From Halomonas halmophila (lineage in GTDB: Bacteria; Pseudomonadota; Gammaproteobacteria; Pseudomonadales; Halomonadaceae): 64,000 nucleotides of DNA. Position 1 is the first letter of the stretch. The number at the start of each line of letters is the position of its first letter. A program made the translations under genes and the position numbers. Shown one piece after another: positions 40,864-48,420 of the stretch. The stretch is from the NCBI RefSeq assembly GCF_006540005.1, contig NZ_BJOC01000019.1, forward strand, positions 62,001 through 126,000. Direction: 5' to 3'. The notes under the pieces are model-generated. The model did no database searches, was not told the origin of the DNA, and saw only the letters and a list, made by a program, of their open reading frames with translations.

Positions 40864-41532
40864 TCAGTCCTGGCTCATGATCCCCAGAATGGAGAGCAGG
40901 CTGACGAAGAGATTGTAGATCGATACATAGAGGGTAATGGTGGCGAGAATGTAGTTGGTCTCGCCGGCACGGTGGATGATCTCACTGGTCTGGTAGAGGA
41001 TGGCAGCGGAAGAGAACAGCACGAAGCCGGCAGACACCATCAGCGAGAGGCCGGGGATCTGCAGGAAGATGCTCGCCACCATGGCCAGGACCAGCACGAT
41101 GGCACCTGCCAGCAGAAAGTTGCCGAGGAAGCTGAAGTCCTTGCGGGTAATCAGCGCCACGGCCGAAAGCCCGAGGAATGTCAGCCCTGTCATGCCCAGC
41201 GCCGTCATGATCAGCTGCGCCCCGTTGGGCAGCGTCAGATAGGCGCTGAGCAACGGCCCCAGGGTGAAGCCCATGAAGCCGGTGAAAGCGAAGGTGGACA
41301 ACAGCCCCCAGGCTGAATTGGCTGTCTTGTGCACCAGGAACATCAAGCCATAGGCTCCGATGAAGAACACGAAGATGTTCAATTGCTGAACGCCCATTGC
41401 CATGGCGGCACCCGCTGTCACGGCCGAGAACAGCAATGTAAGCGACAGCAGCCCATAGGTGTTACGCAGCGTCTTGTTGGCACTGACGCCTTGTGACGAC
41501 TGCTGTGTCACATGAGTATCTTGATAAGCCAT
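40864..41532 (-). CDS. yccA: Bax inhibitor-1/YccA family membrane protein
   Basis: A 222-aa inner-membrane protein with seven predicted helices, starting after a ~20-residue polar N-terminus (MAYQDTHVTQQS). In E. coli YccA modulates FtsH proteolysis. The TGLTFLGLSAVALITRKDFSF block and the final YVSIYNLFVSLLSILG are typical. I chose ATG 41532 for its AGGAGCG site; the longer frame is not family-like. It leads the tus cluster on the same strand and is divergent from serT. Confidence 0.93.
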   Translation of the reverse strand: MAYQDTHVTQQSSQGVSANKTLRNTYGLLSLTLLFSAVTAGAAMAMGVQQLNIFVFFIGAYGLMFLVHKTANSAWGLLSTFAFTGFMGFTLGPLLSAYLTLPNGAQLIMTALGMTGLTFLGLSAVALITRKDFSFLGNFLLAGAIVLVLAMVASIFLQIPGLSLMVSAGFVLFSSAAILYQTSEIIHRAGETNYILATITLYVSIYNLFVSLLSILGIMSQD

Positions 41533-41702
41533 TGATCTAGCGCTCCTGTATAAGATGATCCAGGCAATTCCCACAGAATGCCCCTTCAAGGTTCTCGACG
41601 CAAGCATTCGCCCTTTCGAGCAGCCACCGTCGTGCCGGACCCTCCCGCACAGTATATGCCATTCCCAGGTGCTGCGGATAACATCTTGATCGGTCGATGG
41701 TC

Positions 41703-41730
41703 TTGACGTCGCGTCAAAAATTGATAAGAT
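41703..41730 (+). promoter_or_regulatory. Promoter of tRNA-Ser
   Basis: TTGACG (41703-41708), a 16-nt spacer and TAAGAT (41725-41730) lie 15 nt upstream of the mature tRNA start. TTGACG-TCG-CGTCAA (41703-41717) is also a dyad overlapping the -35 box. Confidence 0.75.
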
Positions 41731-41745
41731 ACATCGCCGTGAGCC

Positions 41746-41835
41746 GGAGGGATGGCAGAGTGGTTGAATGCACCGGTCTTGAAAACCGGCGAAGGTGCGA
41801 GCCTTCCCAGGGTTCGAATCCCTGTCCCTCCGCCA
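41746..41835 (+). tRNA. serT: tRNA-Ser (anticodon UGA)
   Basis: The acceptor stem pairs GGAGGGA (41746-41752) with TCCCTCC (41825-41831), then discriminator G and an encoded CCA. The anticodon stem is CCGGT/ACCGG, with TGA at 41780-41782. The long variable arm (AAGGTGCGAGCCTT) marks a class II serine tRNA, and GGTTCGAATCC is the T-loop region. The sequence closely resembles E. coli serT. Its last 14 nt are part of the 56-bp attachment repeat. Confidence 0.98.
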
Positions 41836-41877
41836 CCTTCTTCAAGGGAATCAGCTACTTAGCTGGTTCCCTTTTTC
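41822..41877. repeat. Left 56-bp attachment repeat (attL-like)
   Basis: This segment is identical over all 56 bp to 46894-46949. It starts in the T-stem of tRNA-Ser, includes the CCA end, and runs through the tRNA terminator. Integration at a tRNA 3' end that regenerates the gene is the standard pattern of islands and prophages; here the shared block also regenerates the terminator. Confidence 0.93.
41844..41876 (+). terminator. Terminator of tRNA-Ser
   Basis: AAGGGAATCAGCTA (41844-41857) pairs with TAGCTGGTTCCCTT (41860-41873), a 14-bp stem with one G-U pair, followed by a T-run. A second intact copy lies inside the right 56-bp repeat at 46916-46948. Confidence 0.9.
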
Positions 41878-41903
41878 ATTTCAGCCCCTCCAAAAACGCG
41901 TTT

Positions 41904-41935
41904 TCTATAACGTCTATAACAGCCTCCGTTATAGA
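41904..41935. repeat. Two direct plus one inverted TCTATAAC next to attL
   Basis: TCTATAAC occurs at 41904-41911 and 41913-41920, with the inverted copy GTTATAGA at 41928-41935. The set starts 27 nt from the end of the 56-bp repeat. The layout matches integrase or excisionase arm sites and is mirrored by 46977-47006. It lies 187 nt upstream of the ImmA/IrrE gene, so a role as its operator is also possible. Confidence 0.7.
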
Positions 41936-42121
41936 GAATCGCCCAGCCCGGTGCATAAACGACTTTTTTCGACGAAAGTATGAAGCAAGCTCAGCGAACG
42001 AGAGTCAGGCCCCAACCTGCGGACACCTGAACCATTTGTGCCGCATGAGCCTCAGGCGCTATGCTCTATACATTGCAAAAAGATACACCGATACTCGAAA
42101 GCGGTGAGGCTAGGAACAGAC

Positions 42122-43294
42122 ATGGCCAAAGCAAATCCAGAAATTCTCGTTTGGGCAAGAGAAACTGCCGGCCTAAGCCTTGAGCAAGCGGCTAGCAAGC
42201 TGGGCCTGGGCAGCAAGAACACGCCAGGACCAGACAGGCTGGCAGCATTCGAATCAGGCGATAGTTCTCCGAGTCAGCCTCAACTGGTAAAAATGGCCAA
42301 GCACTACCATCGCCCATTTATTACCTTTTTTCTTCCAGCCCCGCCGCGCAACGCTTCAATGGGTGAAGATTTCCGTCGTCTCCCAGAAGCAAAACGAGAA
42401 GAAAATGAAGGCAGCGTAAACGCTCTTGTTCGCGATATCTTCCTTCGGCAATCCCTTGTAAAAGATGCACTCATCGATGCTGAAGAAGACGAAATAGTCG
42501 AATTTGTAGGCATGGGTCATGGCATGCCAGATGTAGATGATGCCTGCAGAGCGATCCGGGAATACTTTGAGATCGATATCGCCTCATATCGTGACATGAG
42601 AGATGCCCACGAGGCATTCAGCTACCTCCGAAGCAAGATTGAGAGCAAAGGCATTTATGTGTTGCTCATCGGCGACTTGGGTAGCTACCACTCTTCTATC
42701 AGTACCGAAGCCTTTCGTGGCTTTGCCCTATCTGATCAAGTCGCTCCATTCGTAGTCGTCAACCAGAATGACTCCAAGTCAGCCTGGTGCTTCACCCTAC
42801 TCCATGAGGTCGTACACTTGTGGTTGGGGAAAACCGGAGTCAGCGCGCAAACCCACGAACACAAGGTAGAACGTTACTGCAACGATGTAGCCAGCCATAC
42901 CTTGATCTCCGCTCATGAAGTTCGAGAACTCTATGAAGCGGCCATGAGATCGGACGAGGCCTTTGTACCCGCACTGCAACGGGAGGCTGGCAGCCTCAAT
43001 ATTAGCGCGTCACTGGTTGCCTACCGACTTTTCCGTGGAGCTCTCCTTGATCAAGCGCAATGGGAGAAGGCGAGCACTGAGCTTCGAGAGCTGTGGATAC
43101 AAAGTAAATCCCAGCCCAGAGGAAACGGCTCTGGCTCAAGCGGGAACTTTTATAACACGCAGCGCCATCGCGCAGGGGGCGCTCTTATCAGCCTGGTTCG
43201 TCGATCACTGCATGGTGGTGTTCTGACTGAAACTAAGGCAGGACGGGTTCTGGGAGTCAGCCCGGGAAATGTCGCGGAAATGGTAGGGTTGTAA
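42122..43294 (+). CDS. XRE-ImmA/IrrE metallopeptidase (antitoxin-like partner)
   Basis: A 390-aa fusion. The N-terminal helix-turn-helix covers about 8-65 (ILVWARETAGLSLEQAASKLGL), a family linker with MGEDFRRLP follows, then a zinc-peptidase domain with HEVVH near residue 230 and a downstream acidic ligand region. This HTH-ImmA/IrrE architecture is a common partner of toxin-like genes on mobile DNA and can act as a regulator cleaved or activated by stress. ATG 42122 has TAGGAA upstream. Its TAA overlaps the DUF4411 start by one base. Base composition is clearly more AT-rich than the core genes, which indicates recent transfer. Confidence 0.9.
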   Translation: MAKANPEILVWARETAGLSLEQAASKLGLGSKNTPGPDRLAAFESGDSSPSQPQLVKMAKHYHRPFITFFLPAPPRNASMGEDFRRLPEAKREENEGSVNALVRDIFLRQSLVKDALIDAEEDEIVEFVGMGHGMPDVDDACRAIREYFEIDIASYRDMRDAHEAFSYLRSKIESKGIYVLLIGDLGSYHSSISTEAFRGFALSDQVAPFVVVNQNDSKSAWCFTLLHEVVHLWLGKTGVSAQTHEHKVERYCNDVASHTLISAHEVRELYEAAMRSDEAFVPALQREAGSLNISASLVAYRLFRGALLDQAQWEKASTELRELWIQSKSQPRGNGSGSSGNFYNTQRHRAGGALISLVRRSLHGGVLTETKAGRVLGVSPGNVAEMVGL

Positions 43295-43818
43295 TGCCTG
43301 ACGAACAAAAAAAGCTGTTTCTTCTAGATGCCAATGTCATTATTCATGCTCACGATTATTACTATCACATGGACAGAGTTCCTGAATTCTGGCGTTGGCT
43401 AGAATTCCATGCTGAAAATGGTTCTATCCGCATGCCTCTTGAAACAATTGATGAGGTTCAAGGAGGTGATAAAGCGCAGCATGCTAGCTGGGCAAAGAGC
43501 CGAGAAATTCGCGACATCCTTGTATTGCAAGAAGAATTCGATGCTAATCTATTGAACAGAGTTCTAGACCATGGCTATGGACCCGACCTCAATGAAATAG
43601 AGATTGACAAAGTGGGTAAAGATCCCTTTCTAGTCGCCTACGGACTGCGCGACCCCGACAACAGGGTTGTTGTGTCCAACGAGGTGCCTAAACCTACGGC
43701 TCGACGGAAAAACCGCAAAGTCCCAAATGTTTGCGCAGATATGGGGGTCCGCTGCTGTAACGTATATTCGCTCTTGCACGAATTGGACTTTCGAACCGAC
43801 TGGCGAGACCATGTATAG
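43294..43818 (+). CDS. DUF4411 PIN-like protein, probable toxin
   Basis: A 174-aa protein with a PIN-like fold. The first acidic site is FLLDANVIIHAHDYYY, later acidic residues occur in LETIDEVQGGD and KVGKDPFLVAYG, and the VVSNEVP segment is typical of DUF4411. PIN proteins are usually metal-dependent ribonucleases. It is translationally coupled to the HTH-ImmA/IrrE gene, an arrangement predicted to be a type II toxin-antitoxin-like pair. It is AT-rich. Toxicity is inferred from family and context, not shown. Confidence 0.88.
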   Translation: MPDEQKKLFLLDANVIIHAHDYYYHMDRVPEFWRWLEFHAENGSIRMPLETIDEVQGGDKAQHASWAKSREIRDILVLQEEFDANLLNRVLDHGYGPDLNEIEIDKVGKDPFLVAYGLRDPDNRVVVSNEVPKPTARRKNRKVPNVCADMGVRCCNVYSLLHELDFRTDWRDHV

Positions 43819-43862
43819 CACTAGGCCCCACGCTTGCCCGCCTCGAACACTACACTCGCACT

Positions 43863-45331
43863 ATGCCGATATTCGACATCACTGGCCTAGCAATCTGCGC
43901 CCTAGCCCTAGGCGGCACTGACATGACACACCTCGAGGGTGGCATTGTAATAACTCCCTGGATTCTGCACACCCTACGAAGCTAAGGCGGGATGTGCTCG
44001 GGGTGCCGTATAGTCCAGAGACTGATGCGCCGCTCTTCGTTGTAGTACCAGATCCAGCCTTGGCTTGGACCAGAGACTCGAAGCGATAGAGCCAGATGCA
44101 CTCTTTCTGAAGAAGCGATCGACGAGCCCGTTCTGCTCCGAGGTATACGGCGTCGTAAACTCCTGCGTGAGACCATAGGCCTTCACCGTGCCGGTGTAGT
44201 GGCGACTGCTGAAAACGAGTCCGTTATCTGACCGAAGGGCTAACAATTGCTGAACACATCCCAGCGCTCCCAGCCGATAAATCAGTGCTGCCTCTAGCCA
44301 GGCCTTCGCTATCTTGCTGCTGTCATTGTCCGATAATCTCCAACCAAGAATCTCACGTGTGCAGCAGTCGATGATCACCGCCAGGCTGGCGCGCCGATCC
44401 TTTCCACACCACAGATGGCAGGATCGGTCGCCCATCGCTCATCAGGCCTCGAGGCGACGGATGGCAGACTCTTGGCACGAGGGCGGAAGCCCTGAGGCCT
44501 CTTGTGCACCTGCCAGCCTTTGAGCTGTAGGATGCGCTGGACCGGCTTGCGGTTCTCCCCCAGAACGCGCGCCAGGCGGCAATAGCCATAAGTGGGGAAC
44601 CGCTCCAAAACTAGCTTGACTCGGCTAGTCAGCTCCGTGTTGATCGCACGACTCCGCATCTTGGGACAGTAACACAACGTCCTCCGGGGAAACCCCAGCC
44701 ACCGGCAGAGCTTGACGAACGATACCGCATGGCCCTCTTGGGCCATATCTGCCTGCAGCGACCTTACGAGTTCTCGTCCTCGTCGAGCAGGCGCTTGAAT
44801 TTTTTTAGCGCATAGATCTGCAGATGGGCCTCGCCCAGTGCCTCCTAGTTTCCCGGCGCTCGGACTCATGCTGCTCACGGATGTCCTTGGGACGGGCCTT
44901 GAACCCGTTGTCCATGCTGCGCTGGGCCTCATCAATCCAGCCCTCGACTTCGGAGACGGTGAGATCGCACTGGCGAGCCACCTCAGCCGCCGTGGTCTGC
45001 CCTTGAAGATATGGCGGGCTTGCGCTTCGCGATCCATCGTTTGATGGGGTTGTCGTCACTCATCCTGTCCTCATGATGGCTGCACTATACCCTGCGCAGC
45101 TATGAGGGGGTCGCATCAGCATTGGCATGTGGCCTTTCATCAGCAGGAGCCATCCCTGGCTTCACCTTGGGCCCTGCCTTGCTCATCAACAAGCCGAGCC
45201 TCCTATTTGTCGCATTGATCCCCATCGGCATTATGCTCTCCAGTGGTGAGCTAGGCTTCCTGGAAAAAGGCTTCGAGGAAGCCAAGCCGGAGATTCGCGG
45301 CATACTGCGAAGGAATTACTGCTCTCGGTAG
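43863..45331 (+). pseudogene. Small membrane-protein ORF split by an IS3-family insertion
   Basis: The left part (43863-43982) encodes 40 residues from ATG (MPIFDITGLAICALALGG). The right part (45103-45331) encodes about 76 residues (YEGVASALACGLSSAG, then hydrophobic stretches and a charged C-terminus). Removing the insertion plus one copy of the duplicated AGCTA joins the parts in frame into a 116-aa protein with two or three hydrophobic segments. I do not recognise the family. It converts a seemingly empty stretch into a disrupted cargo gene of the island. Confidence 0.6.
43985..45097 (-). mobile_element. Decayed IS3-family insertion sequence
   Basis: About 1.1 kb flanked by AGCTA (43980-43984 and 45098-45102). 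On the minus strand an OrfA-like part (45.06-44.80 kb: TTAAEVARQCDLTVSEVEGWIDEA) is followed by an OrfB part with RTLCYCPKMRSR and FPTYGYCRLARVLGENRKPVQRILQ, then an rve integrase core (VIIDCCTREILGW, LRSDNGLVFSS, TTPYTSEQNGLVDRFF). The D-D-E residues can be seen but sit in different frames, so several frameshifts have inactivated it. Terminal inverted repeats are too weak to define the ends; these rest on the target duplication. Confidence 0.8.
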
Positions 45332-45347
45332 CCTGCTGGTCGCGGCG

Positions 45348-45872
45348 TCACTCTATTGCCGCCTCCAGCGACTCGACCACTACTGCTGTGCCGCTGGCGA
45401 CCAGGAACAGCATCGACTTTCCTCCGCCCGAGAACTCGCTGTAGTCCAGATCAACCGCAATCACGGCATTGCCGCCCACGTCCACAGCTTCCCGCCGCAG
45501 TTCGTTGAGGCACGTCACGCGAGCGTCGCGGAGGACCTTCTGAGATGACTGGTTGCGACCCCCGACGATGTCGGAGAGCCCGGCAAACATGTCGCGGAAC
45601 ACGTTCATGCCGAACACACACTCTGCCGTCACGATGTCGATCGTCTTGACGACGCGCTGACCCTCGATCGATTGCGCGGTAGTTACTGTCGCCTCGAGCG
45701 CTGCTCTCTCCGCAGCCTCTCGCGCTTCTCGCGCCTCATTGCGGTTGGGCATATCGCTATCGCCAGCTATGCCGCGCTTTTCGCGAACCTGCCTGTTGTT
45801 ATCAATGATGCAGTCATGGCAATAAGTGCTCATTAATCCGGCATCTGCGCCGCATGTCCTACATTTGGCCAT
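45348..45872 (-). CDS. Zinc-ribbon + YbjQ-family (heavy-metal-binding-like) protein
   Basis: A 174-aa protein. The N-terminus has two cysteine pairs (CRTCG and CHDC, residues 4-20) forming a zinc ribbon; a charged Glu/Ala/Arg-rich helix (about 40-65) links to a YbjQ-like domain (about 70-165) with [34 protein letters not shown] and [12 protein letters not shown]. The domain forms pentamers in related proteins; its function is unsettled. It lies on the minus strand, alone, within the island. Confidence 0.85.
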   Translation of the reverse strand: MAKCRTCGADAGLMSTYCHDCIIDNNRQVREKRGIAGDSDMPNRNEAREAREAAERAALEATVTTAQSIEGQRVVKTIDIVTAECVFGMNVFRDMFAGLSDIVGGRNQSSQKVLRDARVTCLNELRREAVDVGGNAVIAVDLDYSEFSGGGKSMLFLVASGTAVVVESLEAAIE

Positions 45873-46030
45873 ATCACTCCCCTGCGCTGTGGCTTTGTGG
45901 CTGCCAACTCAGAATAGGGCAAGCCGCCACGCAGATGGAAGGTCGAGGTTTCCACCAGAACGCCCGCATGGTTATGTTATTGACGGGGCCTGCGGACCCT
46001 GACCACATAGGGAACTGATAAGGACCAATA

Positions 46031-46624
46031 ATGCGATACCTCGCCGCCGTGATCGTCGCGAGCGCCTTCCTTTCGGGGTGCGCCAATCAACAGACCATGA
46101 GCCGCGACGACTTCATTACCACGACGCAGCGCAAATATGACGGAGTAAGCGAGCGCGAGTTCTACAAGGCCGCCGAGACGGTGTTCAAGCTGTCGGACAA
46201 GGACGATACAGACTTCGCCTACCCTAGCGAACACGCCATGATCGTTGAACACGACTGGTCGCTCTATATGGTCCTGGCGGCAGCCAGAGGCACGCATACC
46301 TGGCAGATCAAGACCGAGCCTGCCGATACGGATCTGACAGCCAACGCCTATGTCTCCATGCAGGCAGCCAATATGACAGGAATGCCGACTGGAGGCGGTG
46401 GCGCATCAGTGATGACCTCACCTTCCATGCAGAACATGGTCAACACGCCTGCGATCTATGAGCTGTTCTGGACTCGCATGGACTACCTTCTCGATAAAAG
46501 CCAGGACTGGCCAACATGCGAGGACTGGGAAGCGAAGGTGGACCGCGGCGAAACCTACGGCACTTTCGATCCGCTATGCGTGGCAATGAACACCGACGAC
46601 CTGCTGCCAGAAGACATGCGGTAG
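46031..46624 (+). CDS. Hypothetical lipoprotein, island cargo
   Basis: A 197-aa predicted lipoprotein: signal peptide with lipobox AFLSGC (Cys17), then a soluble domain with TTTQRKYDGVSEREFYKAAETVFKL, a HDWSLYMVLAAARGTHTWQI strand region and a Gly/Met-rich loop. I do not recognise a family. It is the last clear gene before the right attachment repeat. Its N-terminal SRDDFITTTQRKYDGVS pattern is seen in lipoproteins with unknown roles in other bacteria, so it is probably real and expressed. Confidence 0.75.
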   Translation: MRYLAAVIVASAFLSGCANQQTMSRDDFITTTQRKYDGVSEREFYKAAETVFKLSDKDDTDFAYPSEHAMIVEHDWSLYMVLAAARGTHTWQIKTEPADTDLTANAYVSMQAANMTGMPTGGGGASVMTSPSMQNMVNTPAIYELFWTRMDYLLDKSQDWPTCEDWEAKVDRGETYGTFDPLCVAMNTDDLLPEDMR

Positions 46625-46789
46625 CTCTACCCTGCTGACCGATATGGGAAATCTGCACCACGGCTGATCCAAATCTGGACCAACCTCGCCACTGGCGACG
46701 TTCGCTGCCAAATGTGAGCCATGGCCACATTTACCCTGCTGGGGGATGAACGCAGACTTGCGTCCATTGCCCTCGCCGCCCTGCTGACG

Positions 46790-46856
46790 TGTATCATCGA
46801 GCATCACCCGAAAACATTTTTATGGTGTGGTGCATGGTGGGATAGCTGAAAAATCC
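46790..46856. repeat. Dispersed 67-nt repeat, copy A
   Basis: It aligns with 49862-49927 at about 80% identity with one gap. It lies 38 nt before the right 56-bp repeat. On the minus strand both copies can be read as a similar peptide around KxFSGDA, but copy A has a stop just after it, so coding is doubtful. Confidence 0.7.
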
Positions 46857-46893
46857 GCACATAAGATGCTGATTTAACAGTACATATCGCGGA

Positions 46894-46949
46894 CTGTCCC
46901 TCCGCCACCTTCTTCAAGGGAATCAGCTACTTAGCTGGTTCCCTTTTTC
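46894..46949. repeat. Right 56-bp attachment repeat (attR-like)
   Basis: Identical over 56 bp to 41822-41877: the last 14 nt of tRNA-Ser, CCA included, followed by the same hairpin terminator. The rest of the tRNA is absent to its left, as expected for the distal end of an element integrated at the tRNA 3' end. Confidence 0.93.
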
Positions 46950-46976
46950 GTTTGCGGTGGCTAAAAACGGCCAAAA

Positions 46977-47006
46977 GTGCAACGGGTGCAACGCCTGCCG
47001 TTGCAC
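46977..47006. repeat. Two direct plus one inverted GTGCAACG next to attR
   Basis: GTGCAACG at 46977-46984 and 46986-46993, and CGTTGCAC at 46999-47006. The first copy begins 28 nt after the 56-bp repeat, against 27 nt at attL, and the internal spacing is nearly the same as for TCTATAAC there. Confidence 0.75.
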
Positions 47007-47124
47007 CACACACTCCAGACCAGCAAACAATAGACTAAAGCTGTAGATTGGCCCGCCTGTACAGCTCGACCTTCGCAGGCACACGAGTCAAAAGCTACTC
47101 TTGGGTGCTGGCTTGCGCAAAAGA

Positions 47125-47146
47125 AGGCCGCCCCGAAGAGCGGCCT
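47125..47146. terminator. Hairpin upstream of the secreted repeat protein gene
   Basis: AGGCCGC (47125-47131) and GCGGCCT (47140-47146) form a 7-bp stem with an 8-nt loop. It resembles a terminator for transcription entering from the left, but it lacks a T-run. Confidence 0.5.
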
Positions 47147-47266
47147 ATCTATCCAAGTACTCGACGATGTGAAACCCTACGCCTCCCGCCCTCGTATTTA
47201 TGAGCACGCTTACCGCTTCCTCGTCTGATACGGCGGTAGTGCAGCTCACGACACGAGAGGTACATC

Positions 47267-47593
47267 ATGAATAATGCCATCAAGATTGCAGCGCTTACGG
47301 CCTCAATGATCATGCTTTCAGGCATGGCCATCGCCGACCATCATCGTGGAGATACGTCCCAGATGCACGAAAACGAAGGCGAATCCCTCGTGCAAGATGG
47401 CGGCGTACAGTCCGATCACAATGCCGAACGAGCAGATACTGGTGGCACCCTCGATGACGAACCAATCATCCAGGATGGCGGGGTTCAGTCCAACTACAAT
47501 GCCATGCGGGAGACAAAGGGCGAGTTGGAGGCCGACCCCATCGTCATGGACGGTGGCGTGCAATCAAACCATAACCCTGAGGTCAGCAACTAA
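47267..47593 (+). CDS. Secreted protein with three DGGVQS(N/D) repeats
   Basis: A 108-aa protein. A signal peptide (residues 1-23, ending AIA) precedes a strongly acidic mature part of about 85 residues. Three copies of a 9-residue motif, DGGVQS-(D/N)-(H/Y)-N, start at residues 44, 70 and 95, a period of 25-26, each preceded by a hydrophobic pair (LV, II, IV). Histidines and acids in the motif could bind metal. GAGAGGT precedes ATG 47267. I do not recognise a family. It probably acts in the periplasm or outside the cell. Confidence 0.75.
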   Translation: MNNAIKIAALTASMIMLSGMAIADHHRGDTSQMHENEGESLVQDGGVQSDHNAERADTGGTLDDEPIIQDGGVQSNYNAMRETKGELEADPIVMDGGVQSNHNPEVSN

Positions 47594-47773
47594 CTGACAC
47601 TGCCTGACTGCCGCCACAAGGCAGAGCACATCAGCAAGTGAGCCTACTCGCCCCTGTTCCTGGCAGGGGCGAATATTGTTCAATGGCAGAACCACACCCG
47701 GCTCGCCCCCCCTTGTCAATTGCCATCAGAAGTGACCCACCAGCGGTCAACAAAAATGACCCACCCGTGACTG

Positions 47774-48420
47774 TCAGCTGAGCGTCTTCTGCTTCAGCCG
47801 GTAGCTCTCCCCGCCGAGCAGGTAGAGGTGTGAGTGGTGGATGATCCGGTCGACGATCGGCACCGCCACGTTGTCGTCATGGAAGAACTCCCCCCAGCTG
47901 GTGAAGTCCTTGTTGGTGGTGATGATCAGCGACCGGTACTCGTAGAATCGGTTGATCAGTTGGAACAGCGCGTAGCGCGCCTGCCGCGCTCATCGGCAAA
48001 TATCCCAGCTCGTCAATGACCAGAGCGTCGACCTTGGCCAACTTCTGGAGTGTCTTCTTCAACTCGCCCTTCATCACGGCGATCTCCAGCTCCTCGACCA
48101 GGTGCAGGGCGTTGCGAAACAGCACTCGGTAGCCGGCCTCGATGGCCTTCTGGCCGATGCCGATGGCCAAGTGGGTCTTGCCCACCCCCGGTGGGCCGAT
48201 GAACACCAGGTTCTCGCGGTTGTCGAGGAAGGCGAAGTCGAGCAGGGCGCTGACCTGGCGCTTGGTGATGGTGGTCTGGTATCGGTAGTCGAACCCTTCC
48301 AGTCGCTTGTCGCTGGGGAAGCCGGCCTGGCGCTGGTAGAGATCGATGCGCTTCGTCTCGCGGTCTGGCGCTCGTGCTCGACCAACATGTTGGCGAAGGC
48401 CAGGTAGGAGACCTCGTTGG
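47774..48420 (-). pseudogene. istB: istB, IS21 helper ATPase (frameshifted)
   Basis: The AAA+ ATPase of IS21 transposition. The Walker A motif FIGPPGVGKTHLA and Walker B VDALVIDELGYLP are intact, but the frame breaks near 47985, after LGYLPMS, and near 48367 on the N-terminal side. The C-terminal part resumes in another frame (YEYRSLIITTNKDFTSWGEFF) and stops at 47774-47776. The N-terminus seems joined to the end of istA in one frame, which suggests a small deletion between the genes. Confidence 0.8.

Larger units (their letters stand above)
46625..47266. other. Intergenic region around the right attachment repeat
   Basis: The stretch holds no supported gene. It contains the first copy of a 67-nt dispersed repeat (46790-46856), the 56-bp attachment repeat (46894-46949), the arm-like repeat set (46977-47006) and a hairpin (47125-47146). 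Short minus-strand frames through 46.6-46.8 kb lack recognisable features. Confidence 0.7.

Noticed and set aside
46574-46807. A 77-codon minus-strand frame before the right attachment repeat
   Set aside because: It overlaps the 3' end of the lipoprotein gene, has no ribosome site and no recognisable features.
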